DNA of 64,000 nucleotides from Kitasatospora sp. MAA4 (GTDB lineage: Bacteria > Actinomycetota > Actinomycetes > Streptomycetales > Streptomycetaceae): assembly GCF_029893355.1 (NCBI RefSeq), contig NZ_JARZAI010000020.1, positions 81,997 to 145,996 of the forward strand. The letters are read 5' to 3'. A program made the translations under genes and the position numbers. A model generated the notes under the pieces. That model was not told the origin of the DNA, made no database searches, and saw only the letters and a list, made by a program, of their open reading frames with translations. This document shows, piece by piece, positions 40,882-49,261 of this stretch (the stretch's first letter is position 1; every line of letters starts with the position of its first letter).

Positions 40882-42161
40882 GAGCACCGGAACAGCAGCC
40901 CAGCGGGCAGCAGGCGGGCCGGCGGGCGGTGGTGACCGGCCTGGGGGTGGTCGCCCCCAACGGCGTCGGGACCGACGCCTTCTGGAAGGCGGTGCAGCAG
41001 GGCCTGCCGGTGCTCGGCCCGGTCACCCGCGAGGGCTGCACCGGGCTTCCGCTGCGGGTGGCGGGCCAGGTCAACGACTTCGACCCGGCCGGGCTGATCG
41101 AGAGCCGCTTCCTGGTGCAGACCGACCGCTTCACCCACTTCGCCATGGCGGCGGCCGATCTCGCCCTGGCCGACGCGCAGTTGGCGACCGACCCGGAAGC
41201 ACCCTTCGCCATCGGCGTGGTGACCGCGGCGGGCTCCGGCGGCGGCGAGTTCGGGCAGGGCGAACTCCAGCAACTGTGGGGCCAGGGACCGCACTTCGTC
41301 GGCCCCTACCAGTCCATCGCGTGGTTCTACGCTGCCAGCACCGGCCAGATCTCCATCCGCGGCGGCTTCCAGGGGCCGTGCGGGGTGCTGGCCAACGACG
41401 AGGCCGGCGGGCTCGACGCGTTCGCGCAGGCCTGCCGGACGATCAGGCGCGGCACGGACGCGGTCGTGGTCGGCGCCACCGAGGCGCCGCTCGCGCCGTA
41501 CTCGGTGGTCTGCCAGCTCGGCTACCCCGAGCTCAGCCTCGCCGAGGACCCGCAGCGCGCCTACCTCCCGTTCACCGAGGACGCCTGCGGCTTCTCGCCG
41601 GCCGAGGGCGGCGCGATGTTCGTGGTGGAGGAGGAGGCCGCGGCGCTGCGGCGCGGCGCGCGGATCCGCGCGGTGGTCGCCGGGCACGCCGCGACCTTCA
41701 CCGGCACCGGCGGCTGGGACCGGTCCCGCCAGGGGCTGGCCCGGGCGATCCAGGGCGCCCTGGCGGAGGCCGGCTGCTCGGCCGCCGACGTCGACGTGGT
41801 CTTCGCCGACGCCCTGGGCGTGCCCGCCGCCGACCAGGCCGAGGCGCTGGCGATCGCCGACGCGCTCGGCCCGCACGCCGCCGACGTACCGGTGACGGCG
41901 CCCAAGACCGGCTTCGGCCGGGCCTACTCCGGCGCCTCGGCGCTGGACGTGGCAGCGGCCGTGCTCGCACTGGAGCACGGCGTGGTGCCGCCGACCCCCA
42001 ACATCACCGAGGTGCGCCACGACCTCGACCTCGTCACCGGCCATCCCCGCCAGGTCCGGCTGCGCACGGCACTCGTGCTGAGCCGCGGCCTGATGGGCTG
42101 CAACGCCGCCCTGGTGCTGCAACGCGCCGACGACGACCCGAAGCGCTACGCAAGGAGATGA
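40878..42161 (+). CDS. Ketosynthase beta / chain-length factor (WhiE IV-like)
   Basis: A 427-residue ketosynthase homologue without the catalytic cysteine: Glu175 in A-N-D-E-A-G-G-L-D-A stands at the Cys position. In most chain-length factors this residue is Gln. The histidines of the active KS are also missing. It pairs with KS-alpha to set polyketide length, which is 24 carbons in characterised spore pigments; that length is not deducible here. ATG 40878 overlaps the KS-alpha stop. Confidence 0.95.
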   Translation: MRAPEQQPSGQQAGRRAVVTGLGVVAPNGVGTDAFWKAVQQGLPVLGPVTREGCTGLPLRVAGQVNDFDPAGLIESRFLVQTDRFTHFAMAAADLALADAQLATDPEAPFAIGVVTAAGSGGGEFGQGELQQLWGQGPHFVGPYQSIAWFYAASTGQISIRGGFQGPCGVLANDEAGGLDAFAQACRTIRRGTDAVVVGATEAPLAPYSVVCQLGYPELSLAEDPQRAYLPFTEDACGFSPAEGGAMFVVEEEAAALRRGARIRAVVAGHAATFTGTGGWDRSRQGLARAIQGALAEAGCSAADVDVVFADALGVPAADQAEALAIADALGPHAADVPVTAPKTGFGRAYSGASALDVAAAVLALEHGVVPPTPNITEVRHDLDLVTGHPRQVRLRTALVLSRGLMGCNAALVLQRADDDPKRYARR

Positions 42162-42163
42162 CC

Positions 42164-42421
42164 ATGAACAACCCCGTGACCTTCGAGGACCTCGCCGCCC
42201 TGATGAAGGGCCGGGCCGGCCTGGCGGTCGACCCGTGGGAGATGGAGCACCAGCCCGAGGCGGCCTTCGCCGACTACGGCCTCGACTCGCTGGGCCTGCT
42301 CGGCATCGTCTCCGAGCTGGAGAACCGCTACGCCGTCGCGATCGGCAACGACCCGGAGACCTGCCGGACCCCGCACGAGTTCCTCGAACTCGTCAACGCG
42401 CAACTCACTCTTGGAGCCTGA
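42164..42421 (+). CDS. Acyl carrier protein of the pigment locus (WhiE V-like)
   Basis: An 85-residue ACP. The phosphopantetheine site is Ser42 in D-Y-G-L-D-S-L-G-L-L. ATG 42164 is preferred over ATG 42158 because an AAGGAG lies directly before the latter, leaving a six-base spacing to the former. It carries the growing polyketide between KS-alpha/beta and the cyclases. It lies two bases after the KS-beta stop. Confidence 0.96.
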   Translation: MNNPVTFEDLAALMKGRAGLAVDPWEMEHQPEAAFADYGLDSLGLLGIVSELENRYAVAIGNDPETCRTPHEFLELVNAQLTLGA

Positions 42422-42422
42422 C

Positions 42423-42908
42423 ATGACCGGACACACCGACAACCAGATCGTCATCTCCGCACCCGTGGACCTGACCTGGGAGCTCACCAACGACCTGGAG
42501 CGCTGGCCGCAGCTCTTCAGCGAGTACGCCTCCGTCGAGGTGCTCGAGCGCGACGGGGACCGGGTGACCTTCCGGCTCACCATGCACCCGGACGAGAACG
42601 GCAAGGTGTGGAGCTGGGTGTCCGAGCGGGAGGCCGACAGGACCTCGCTCACGGTGGAGGCACGGCGGGTGGAGACCGGCCCGTTCGAGCACATGAGCAT
42701 CCGCTGGGAGTACGAGAAGGTCCCCGGCGGCACGTCGATGCGCTGGATCCAGGACTTCGCGATGAAGCCCACCGCGCCGGTGGACGACGCGGGGATGACC
42801 GAGCACATCAACCGCAACTCGCGGATCCAGATGGAGCTCATCCGCGCCAAGGTCGAGCAGCACGCCAAGGAGACGGGGCGAGCGGCTCCGGCGGCCATGC
42901 CGCGCTGA
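42423..42908 (+). CDS. Polyketide aromatase/cyclase, SRPBCC fold (WhiE VI-like)
   Basis: A 161-residue single-domain START-like protein. The N-terminus I-V-I-S-A-P-V-D-L-T-W-E-L-T-N-D-L-E-R-W-P is the standard opening of TcmN N-terminal-type aromatase/cyclases, and R-W-I-Q-D-F lies in the cavity. It should fold and aromatise the first ring(s) of the ACP-bound chain. It starts one base after the ACP stop. Confidence 0.94.
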   Translation: MTGHTDNQIVISAPVDLTWELTNDLERWPQLFSEYASVEVLERDGDRVTFRLTMHPDENGKVWSWVSEREADRTSLTVEARRVETGPFEHMSIRWEYEKVPGGTSMRWIQDFAMKPTAPVDDAGMTEHINRNSRIQMELIRAKVEQHAKETGRAAPAAMPR

Positions 42909-42976
42909 ACCGGACAGTGTGCGGGCCCGATCGGGCCCGCACCTCCGTTTTCCCTTATCGAAAGGACACCACAGAG

Positions 42977-43306
42977 ATGCACCGCGCCCTGATCGTCGCC
43001 CGGATGCGACCGGACGCCGCCGAGAACATCGCCGAGACCTTCGCGGCCTCCGACCGCGGGGAGCTGCCGGGCCTCATCGGGGTCACCGGCCGCAGCCTGT
43101 TCCAGTTCGGCGACCTCTACCTTCACCTGATCGAGGCCGACCGCCCGCCCGGCCCCGCGGTCGCCAAGCTGCACGGCCACCCCGAGTTCCGCGACGTCAG
43201 CGACCGGCTGGCCTCGTACGTCCAGGCATACGACCCGGCCACCTGGCGCGAGCCGAAGGACGCGATGGCCCGCGAGTTCTACCGCTGGGAGCGCACGCTG
43301 GGCTGA
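42977..43306 (+). CDS. TcmI-family polyketide cyclase (WhiE VII-like)
   Basis: A 109-residue ferredoxin-like dimeric barrel protein. It begins H-R-A-L-I-V-A-R-M-R-P-D-A and has F-Q-F-G-D-L-Y-L-H-L-I-E and the late F-Y-R-W-E-R motif, all typical of TcmI-type cyclases that close the last ring(s) of aromatic polyketides. It is the last gene of the operon and is followed by a terminator. Confidence 0.93.
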   Translation: MHRALIVARMRPDAAENIAETFAASDRGELPGLIGVTGRSLFQFGDLYLHLIEADRPPGPAVAKLHGHPEFRDVSDRLASYVQAYDPATWREPKDAMAREFYRWERTLG

Positions 43307-43324
43307 CCCTCCCCCGGCGCGAGC

Positions 43325-43353
43325 AACCCGGTCACCGCTTCGGTGGCCGGGTT
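43325..43353 (+). terminator. Terminator of the spore-pigment operon
   Basis: A 12-base-pair stem with one G-T wobble (43325-43336 with 43342-43353) and a GCTTC loop lie 18 bases after the last pigment gene. Confidence 0.8.
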
Positions 43354-43386
43354 CGTGCGTGTCCGGGGCCCATCGGTGCGGACGCG

Positions 43387-43424
43387 CCGCAGCCCGCGTT
43401 CCACGGCGGGAACGCGGGCTGCGG
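43387..43424 (-). terminator. Terminator of the convergent methyltransferase gene
   Basis: A perfect 16-base-pair stem (43387-43402 with 43409-43424) with a 6-base loop lies 23 bases beyond the minus-strand stop at 43448. Confidence 0.82.
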
Positions 43425-43447
43425 GCCGGGGCCGGGGCCGGGCGGGG

Positions 43448-44497
43448 CTAGCCGGCCACGGTGGCCTCGAAGGCGTGCAGGTAGGCGTTGACCGGGCGGA
43501 TCTCGCCGACGGTCAGCCCGGCCTCGGTCATCAGCGCGATCAGGCTGTCCTTGGAGTGCTTGGCACCCCCGACGTTGAGCAGCAGCAGCAGGTCCATCGC
43601 CGTGGTGAAGCGCATCGAGGGGCTGTCGTCGATCAGGTTCTCGACGACCATCACGCGGGCGCCGGGAGGGGCGGACTGAACGATGTTGCGCAGCGTCATG
43701 CGGGTGCTGGCGTCATCCCACTCCAGGATGTTCTTGATGATGTAGAGGTCGGCCCGGACCGGGACGGCGTTGCGGCAGTCGCCCGGGACCAGCTGGACGC
43801 GCGGGGCCAGCGGGCCGCCGTCCCGCAGGCGCGGATCGGCGTTCGCGACCACCTTCGGGAGGTCGAGCAGGGTGCCGCGCAGCGCCTCGTCCTTCTCCAG
43901 CAGGCTGGCGAGCACGTGGCCCTGGCCGCCGCCGATGTCCACGACGCTGGACACCCCGGTGAGGTCCACGAAGTCGGCGAGATCCTGCGCGGACTGCCGG
44001 CTGGAGTGCGTCATGGCCTGGTCGAAGACCCGGGCTGAGTCCCCCGCATCGCTGTGCAGGTAATCGAAGAAGCCCTTGCCGTAGAGGTCGGCGAAGACGT
44101 CCTTGCCGGAGCGGACCGCCTCGTCCAGCAGCGGCCAGGCCTCCCAGGTCCACGGTTCGGTGCACCAGAGGGAGATGTAGCGCAGGCTGTCGGGTGAGTC
44201 CTCGCGCAGCAGGCGGGACATCTCGGTGTGGGTGTAGCGGCCGTCCTCGGTCTCGGCGAAGACGCCGTAGCAGGAGAGCGCGCGCAGCAGGCGGTGCAGG
44301 GGCTGCGGCGCGAGGCCGAGTTCGGCGGCCAGCTCCTCCACGGTGGCGGGCGTCTCGCCCAGCGCGTCGGCGACGCGCAGCCGGGCGGCCGCGCGCACCG
44401 CGGCGGCGCAGGCGGCGCCGAACACGAGTTCGCGCAGCCGCATGGCGGGGAGCTGGGTGGCGGGGGGTGCGGGGGCGGTACTGGGTGCGGTGGGCAT
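43448..44497 (-). CDS. SAM-dependent O-methyltransferase, polyketide tailoring type
   Basis: A 349-residue class I methyltransferase. A winged-helix dimerisation domain (A-E-L-G-L-A-P-Q-P-L-H-R-L-L-R-A-L) precedes the SAM-binding Rossmann fold with V-V-D-I-G-G-G-Q-G-H-V-L-A. I-I-K-N-I-L-E-W-D-D follows, where the second Trp-Asp is typical of the H-x-W-D O-methyltransferase signature; the His is replaced by Glu. It belongs to the TcmN/DmpM-like group that methylates phenols. It lies tail to tail with the pigment operon and could modify the pigment, although it is not part of the standard whiE set. Confidence 0.9.
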   Translation of the reverse strand: MPTAPSTAPAPPATQLPAMRLRELVFGAACAAAVRAAARLRVADALGETPATVEELAAELGLAPQPLHRLLRALSCYGVFAETEDGRYTHTEMSRLLREDSPDSLRYISLWCTEPWTWEAWPLLDEAVRSGKDVFADLYGKGFFDYLHSDAGDSARVFDQAMTHSSRQSAQDLADFVDLTGVSSVVDIGGGQGHVLASLLEKDEALRGTLLDLPKVVANADPRLRDGGPLAPRVQLVPGDCRNAVPVRADLYIIKNILEWDDASTRMTLRNIVQSAPPGARVMVVENLIDDSPSMRFTTAMDLLLLLNVGGAKHSKDSLIALMTEAGLTVGEIRPVNAYLHAFEATVAG

Positions 44498-44539
44498 GGA
44501 GGCCGTCTTTCTCCTGGGGGGAATTCGGACAGGGACCGG

Positions 44540-45622
44540 TCAGCAGTGGCCCGCGGGCTCGGAGACCTGGCAGTCGTTCTTGGCGAAGGAGTCGCCGAGG
44601 CCGGTGTCGCGGTCGGCGAGGTCGGACGGGCCGTTGCCCCTGACCGCGTTGTCGCGGACGGTGACGCCCGTACTGGCTCCCCCGTTGAAGCTGCGGAACA
44701 GCACGACCCCGCCGGACATCGGCGAGGCGCCGACGTTGTCCCGGACCTGGTTGCGCGTCACCAGCGTGTCCTCCACGCCGGTCAGCACGATGCCGACGCC
44801 TTGCAGGTAGGGCAGCCGGTCGTTGGGCGGGCAGTAGGCGTTGTTGGCGTCCACCGTGTTGTCGCGGACGGTCAGCGCCCCGGCGCGCGGGCGGCCGTCG
44901 TCCCCGACCACGAACACCCCGCTGCAGTTGGCGCGGATGGTGTTGCGCTCGACCGCGAGGTTGCGGGCCCGGCGGACCACCACGCCGATCCGGTTCGCGG
45001 AGAGGTCGTTGTCGCCGATCACCGCGCCCTGGGTGTCGATCGCACCGCCCTTGCCGTCGGCGATGTTCGCCAGGAAGACGCCGGCCTGTCCGTTGCGCCG
45101 GGCGGTGTTGCCCACCAGCACGCCGCGGGTGGACTTCTCCTGCGCGATACCCTCCTCGCCGTTGTCCTGGACGAGCAGGCCGCGCACGGTCATCCGGTCG
45201 GTCTCCGAGCCGGAGACGCCGTTCTTCGGGAAGCCGGCGACCGTCAGCGACTCGATCCGCACGTCGGCGACCGGGTGGCCCGGCGTCCCGGTGACGCAGA
45301 TGCCGTGGCCGGCGGCGCCGCAGGCGTTCGCGGAGGGCTGGGCGCCGGGCGTGATCACCGTCCGGTCGCCGACACCGCGCAGCGTCAGGCCGGGTCGGCT
45401 GATCTGCACGCTCTCGTGGTAGGTGCCGGGTGCGAGCTGGATGGTGTCGCCCGGGCTCGCGGCGTCGACGGCCTGCTGGATCGACTCGCCGGGCATGACG
45501 GCGTGCCAACCGGCGGCGTGCGCCGGCGGGGCGAGCACCAGTGGCGTTCCGAGCGACATTCCGAGCGCCAGGGCGGTCCCGGCGGCCGTGCTCGCCAGGT
45601 GAAGGGCCCGCGATGTGGGCAT
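44540..45622 (-). CDS. Secreted right-handed parallel beta-helix protein
   Basis: A 360-residue precursor. The start ATG 45622 gives a signal peptide (L-A-S-T-A-A-G-T-A-L-A-L-G-M-S-L) ending at A-H-A-A. The mature part opens with I-Q-Q-A-V-D-A-A-S-P-G-D-T-I-Q-L-A-P-G-T-Y, the standard entry to pectate-lyase-like helices. Repeated PbH1 coils follow (V-R-D-N-T-V-D-A-N, V-T-R-N-Q-V-R-D-N, V-R-D-N-A-V-R-G-N). No lyase catalytic residues are recognisable, so a polysaccharide-binding or -degrading role is only a suggestion. A Cys near the end (K-N-D-C-Q) may pair with the terminal Cys. Confidence 0.85.
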   Translation of the reverse strand: MPTSRALHLASTAAGTALALGMSLGTPLVLAPPAHAAGWHAVMPGESIQQAVDAASPGDTIQLAPGTYHESVQISRPGLTLRGVGDRTVITPGAQPSANACGAAGHGICVTGTPGHPVADVRIESLTVAGFPKNGVSGSETDRMTVRGLLVQDNGEEGIAQEKSTRGVLVGNTARRNGQAGVFLANIADGKGGAIDTQGAVIGDNDLSANRIGVVVRRARNLAVERNTIRANCSGVFVVGDDGRPRAGALTVRDNTVDANNAYCPPNDRLPYLQGVGIVLTGVEDTLVTRNQVRDNVGASPMSGGVVLFRSFNGGASTGVTVRDNAVRGNGPSDLADRDTGLGDSFAKNDCQVSEPAGHC

Positions 45623-45855
45623 GAGTGCCAACCTGCTTTCCAGGATCCCGGCGAGGCGGTGTCGTGCTCGACGGCGAAATCTGATCGGGGTTCGGTGTTC
45701 CGTCGGCGGTGTCGCGCTCAGCGCTCCGACGCTCGGTCCGATCGCGTACGCGCCCGCCGAATCGAAGCTATGGGCCGCCATCACCACCCGCCACTCCTGC
45801 TCGGCCGCCCGGGACCGGCCCGACTTCCCGCTTTCCGACCGGGAGCCGCGCGTCG

Positions 45856-45887
45856 GACACTCTGACACTCTGTGCAATGATTGTCAG
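45856..45887. promoter_or_regulatory. Candidate TetR operator upstream of the MMPL pair
   Basis: CTGACA at 45862-45867 and TGTCAG at 45882-45887 form an inverted repeat with a 14-base spacer, ending one base before ATG 45889. GACACTCT occurs twice in tandem at 45856-45871. Confidence 0.45.
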
Positions 45888-45888
45888 C

Positions 45889-46455
45889 ATGTCCGAAGAC
45901 GAACGCATCGAGGCCATCCTGCTGGCGGCCTACGAGTGCTTCCGGGTCCACGGGATCCGGCGCACCACCATGGACGACATCGCCCGCCGGGCCGGGATGT
46001 CCAGACCCGCCGTCTACCAGTACGTGCGCAACAAGGAGGACGCCTTCCACCGGCTGGCCGACCGCCTGCTGAGCGCCGCGCTGGCCGACGTGCGCGTCGC
46101 GCTCGCCGCCGAGGGCCCGCTCGCCGAGCGGTTGATCACGGCGCTGGGCGCCAAGCTCGCGATGATCCTGCTGATCTACCGCGAGAGCCCGCATGCGGAG
46201 GAACTGATCGGCGAGAGCGCGCAGTTGACCGCCGACCTGCTGGCGGACTTCCTCGCGGAGCTGCGCGCCGAGCTGACCGCCGCGGTGCAGGCCGTACTGC
46301 CCGAGGACGAGGCCGCCGAGTTCGCCGAACTGCTGCTCGCCCTCACCCGCGGTCTCGAGATCCACTCCGCGGACCCCGAGGTGCCGATGCGGCGCCTGCG
46401 GCTCGGCGTGTCGCTGCTGGTCCGCGGCCTGCCGCAGCGCGACGACCACCACTGA
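45889..46455 (+). CDS. TetR-family regulator of the MMPL transporter
   Basis: A 188-residue TetR protein. The helix-turn-helix reads I-L-L-A-A-Y-E-C-F-R-V-H-G-I-R-R-T-T, then D-I-A-R-R-A-G-M-S-R-P-A-V-Y-Q-Y-V. The helical C-terminal domain would bind the effector. ATG 45889 fits the family length better than ATG 45877. It lies 12 bases before the MMPL gene on the same transcript and probably represses the pair through the inverted repeat at its own start. Confidence 0.92.
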   Translation: MSEDERIEAILLAAYECFRVHGIRRTTMDDIARRAGMSRPAVYQYVRNKEDAFHRLADRLLSAALADVRVALAAEGPLAERLITALGAKLAMILLIYRESPHAEELIGESAQLTADLLADFLAELRAELTAAVQAVLPEDEAAEFAELLLALTRGLEIHSADPEVPMRRLRLGVSLLVRGLPQRDDHH

Positions 46456-46467
46456 CAGGAGTTCGAG

Positions 46468-48678
46468 ATGGCCACCCTGCTCTACCGCCTCGGGCACGGC
46501 GCCTACCGGCGCCGCAAGCTCGTCCTCGCGCTGTGGCTGGCCGTGCTGGCCGCACTGATAGCCTGCACGGCCGTGTTCGGCGGCAAGCTGGACGACCGCT
46601 TCACCGTCCCCGGCGCCGAGTCGCAGACCGCCCTGGACACCCTGGCCAGGACCTTCCCGCCCGCCGCCGGGAGCAGTGCGCAGCTGGTCTTCAGCGCGCC
46701 GGCCGGCCAGGACGTCACCGCAGGACCGTACGCGGCGGCGATCGCCCGCAGCCTGGCTGCCGCCGAGCACGCGCCGCAGGTGGCCGCGGTGATCACCCCG
46801 CAGCAGGCCGGCACGGTGTCGGCGGACCGCTCGACCGCGGTGGCGCAGGTGCAGTACCCCGTGCAGCGCTCGCAGGTGCAGCCGGCCTCGCTGACCGCCG
46901 TCGAGGCGGCGGCGCACACCGCCGACTCGTCCGGGTTGAAGGTCTCGGTGGGCGGCTCGGCCTACGGCAGCCGGGGCGTCGCAGTCGGCGCGACCGAGGT
47001 GATCGGCGTCGTCGTCGCGCTGCTCGTGCTGGTGGTGACGTTCGGCTCGCTGCTCGCCGCCGGGATGCCGCTGGTGTCCGCGCTGATCGGCGTGGGGATC
47101 GCGCTGGCCGGTCTGCTGGCGCTGACGCCACTGGTCCAGGTCTCCTCGACGGCGATCACCCTGGCGCTGATGCTGGGGCTGGCGGTCGGCATCGACTACG
47201 CGCTCTTCATCCTCTCCCGCCACCGCGGCCAGCTCGCCCAGGGCCTCGACCCGCAGGAGTCGGCCGCGCGCGCCAACGGGACCGCCGGCAGCGCCGTGGT
47301 GTTCGCGGGGTCCACGGTGATCATCGCGCTGGCGGCGCTGAGCGTGATCGGGATCCCGTTCCTGACGGTGATGGGGCTCGGCGCGGCCGGGGCGGTACTG
47401 ATCGCGGTGCTGGTCGCCGTCACGCTGCTGCCCGCGCTCGCCGGGTTCGCCGGGACGCGGCTGGCCCCGCGCCCGGGCTCGCGAGCCGCGCGGCGCGCCG
47501 TCCCCCAGAGCGTGACCGAGGCCCCTGCCCGAGACACCCTGGGCGCCCGCTGGGCCAGGCTGGCCACCGCGCGTCCGCTGCTCACCGTGCTCGCTGTGAC
47601 GGCCGTGCTGATCATCGCCGCGCTGCCGGTGGCCGGACTGCGGCTGGGCCTGCCCGACAACGGCTCGGCGGCCAGGAACTCCACCGAGCGCCAGGCCTAC
47701 GACACCATCAGTGCGCGCTTCGGCGCCGGTTTCAACGGTCCGCTGCTCGTCCTGACCGACACCGCGAACCCCGCCGACGGCCGGCAGGCGGCACTCCAGG
47801 TAGCGCAGAGCCTGAAGGAGCTGCCGGGCGTGGCGGCGGTGGCGCCGCCGCAGGCCACCCGCGCACCCGGGCAGGCCGTGATCCAGCTGGTCCCGACCAC
47901 CGGACCCGAGGACCAGCAGACCGCCGACCTGGCCCGCACCATCCGCGACCGCGCACCCGCCCTGCTGGCCGACACCGGCGCCAAGGTCGCCGTCACCGGT
48001 ACCACCGCCGTGAACATCGACGTCTCCGACCGGCTGGCCGCCTCGCTGCTGCCGTTCGTGGCCATCGTCGTCGGGCTGAGCCTGCTGCTCCTGACGGTCG
48101 TCTTCCGCTCGCTGGTCGTCCCGGTCAAGGCCACTGCCGGGTTCCTGCTCTCGGTGGCCGCCTCGCTGGGCCTGGTCGTCGCGCTCTTCCAGTGGGGTTG
48201 GCTGGCCGACGCGCTCGGCGTGGCGCACACCGGACCGGTGGTCAGCTTCCTGCCGATCATCCTGATCGGGGTGCTGTTCGGCCTGGCGATGGACTACGAG
48301 GTCTTCCTGGTCTCCGGGATGCGCGAGCAGTGGATCCACACCGGCCGGGCGCAGGAGTCGATCATCACGGGCACCCGGCAGAACGCCCGGGTGGTGACGG
48401 CGGCCGCGCTGATCATGTTCACGGTCTTCGCCGGCTTCTTCCCCGCCGACGACGCGATCATCAAGCCGATCGCCTTCTCGCTGGCCGTCGGCATCCTGAT
48501 CGACGCCTTCGCCGTGCGCCTGACCCTGGTTCCCGCGGTGCTGGCGCTGGTGGGACCGCGCGCCTGGTGGCTTCCGGCCCGACTGGAGCGGCTGCTTCCG
48601 GACCTCGACGTCGAGGGCGCCCACCTCCCCCCGGTCGGCGTCGCAGCAGGGGCGAAGGAGCCCGCCCTGGTGGACTGA
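46468..48678 (+). CDS. MMPL-family (RND) membrane transporter
   Basis: A 736-residue RND protein with the two-fold MMPL layout: one helix, an extracytoplasmic loop (about 40-170), five helices, then the same again from about 365. The second half carries F-G-L-A-M-D-Y-E-V-F-L, and the first half L-G-L-A-V-G-I-D-Y-A-L-F, the Asp-Tyr pairs of the proton relay in MmpL proteins. It would export a lipid or hydrophobic drug. It is the second gene after its TetR and ends in a terminator. Confidence 0.93.
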   Translation: MATLLYRLGHGAYRRRKLVLALWLAVLAALIACTAVFGGKLDDRFTVPGAESQTALDTLARTFPPAAGSSAQLVFSAPAGQDVTAGPYAAAIARSLAAAEHAPQVAAVITPQQAGTVSADRSTAVAQVQYPVQRSQVQPASLTAVEAAAHTADSSGLKVSVGGSAYGSRGVAVGATEVIGVVVALLVLVVTFGSLLAAGMPLVSALIGVGIALAGLLALTPLVQVSSTAITLALMLGLAVGIDYALFILSRHRGQLAQGLDPQESAARANGTAGSAVVFAGSTVIIALAALSVIGIPFLTVMGLGAAGAVLIAVLVAVTLLPALAGFAGTRLAPRPGSRAARRAVPQSVTEAPARDTLGARWARLATARPLLTVLAVTAVLIIAALPVAGLRLGLPDNGSAARNSTERQAYDTISARFGAGFNGPLLVLTDTANPADGRQAALQVAQSLKELPGVAAVAPPQATRAPGQAVIQLVPTTGPEDQQTADLARTIRDRAPALLADTGAKVAVTGTTAVNIDVSDRLAASLLPFVAIVVGLSLLLLTVVFRSLVVPVKATAGFLLSVAASLGLVVALFQWGWLADALGVAHTGPVVSFLPIILIGVLFGLAMDYEVFLVSGMREQWIHTGRAQESIITGTRQNARVVTAAALIMFTVFAGFFPADDAIIKPIAFSLAVGILIDAFAVRLTLVPAVLALVGPRAWWLPARLERLLPDLDVEGAHLPPVGVAAGAKEPALVD

Positions 48679-48687
48679 GGACGGCGA

Positions 48688-48730
48688 ACTGCCCCCGTAC
48701 CGCCGCGCGTTGCGGCGATGCGGGGGCAGT
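48688..48730. terminator. Terminator shared by the MMPL and cyanase genes
   Basis: An outer 10-base-pair stem (48688-48697 with 48721-48730) encloses an inner 6-base-pair stem (48701-48706 with 48712-48717). It sits between the two convergent stop codons (48678 and 48738) and can serve both. Confidence 0.8.
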
Positions 48731-48737
48731 GGCACGG

Positions 48738-49205
48738 TCAGAACGGCTTGGTGGGAAGGTACTTGCCGTCCAGGGTGATCACCGCGCGGTGGCCGCCGTC
48801 GGGGTCCTCGACCTTCTTGACGTCCAGCTTGAAGTTGATCGCGCTGATGATGCCGTCGCCGAACTGCTCGTGCACCAGGGCCTTCAGCGTGGTGCCGTAG
48901 ACCTGGAGCATCTCGTAGAAGCGGTAGATGGTCGGGTCGGTGGGCACCGCGCCGGGGATGCTGCCGCGCACCGGGATCGACTGAAGCAGCAGCGCCGCGT
49001 CCTCGTCCAGGCCGAGCAGCTCGGTCACGGCCTTGGCCGCGTCGGCGGGCAGCGGGTGCTGGCCGAGCAGGGCGGCGGTGACGAAGGCGACCGACAGGCC
49101 TGTGGCGTCGGCCAGTTGCTGCCAGCTGAGGTCCTTGCGCATCTTCGCCTCGACGGCCTCGATGGCGAGCTGCTGACGGGCCTGCGGGTCTGCCTGGGAG
49201 TGCAT
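48738..49205 (-). CDS. cynS: Cyanate hydratase (cyanase)
   Basis: A 155-residue protein, the usual length. The N-terminal helical domain resembles a DNA-binding fold (L-S-W-Q-Q-L-A-D-A-T-G-L-S). The C-terminal catalytic domain has the three family residues in Y-R-F-Y-E-M-L (Arg and Glu) and I-I-S-A-I-N-F (Ser), and ends in K-Y-L-P-T-K-P-F. The decamer converts cyanate and bicarbonate to ammonia and CO2. The gene follows a beta-type carbonic anhydrase on the same strand, which recycles bicarbonate, as in the E. coli cyn operon. Confidence 0.96.
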   Translation of the reverse strand: MHSQADPQARQQLAIEAVEAKMRKDLSWQQLADATGLSVAFVTAALLGQHPLPADAAKAVTELLGLDEDAALLLQSIPVRGSIPGAVPTDPTIYRFYEMLQVYGTTLKALVHEQFGDGIISAINFKLDVKKVEDPDGGHRAVITLDGKYLPTKPF

Positions 49206-49261
49206 GATGTGATTCCTTTCGAGGGGTGAAGCTGGGAAGGGGGTGCAGGAGTGCCGGGTGG

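Noticed and set aside
45615..49229. A 1204-codon open frame on the plus strand across the TetR/MMPL region
   Set aside because: It is Arg/Ala/Gly-rich without domain structure. The TetR and MMPL frames have recognisable motifs and spacing.
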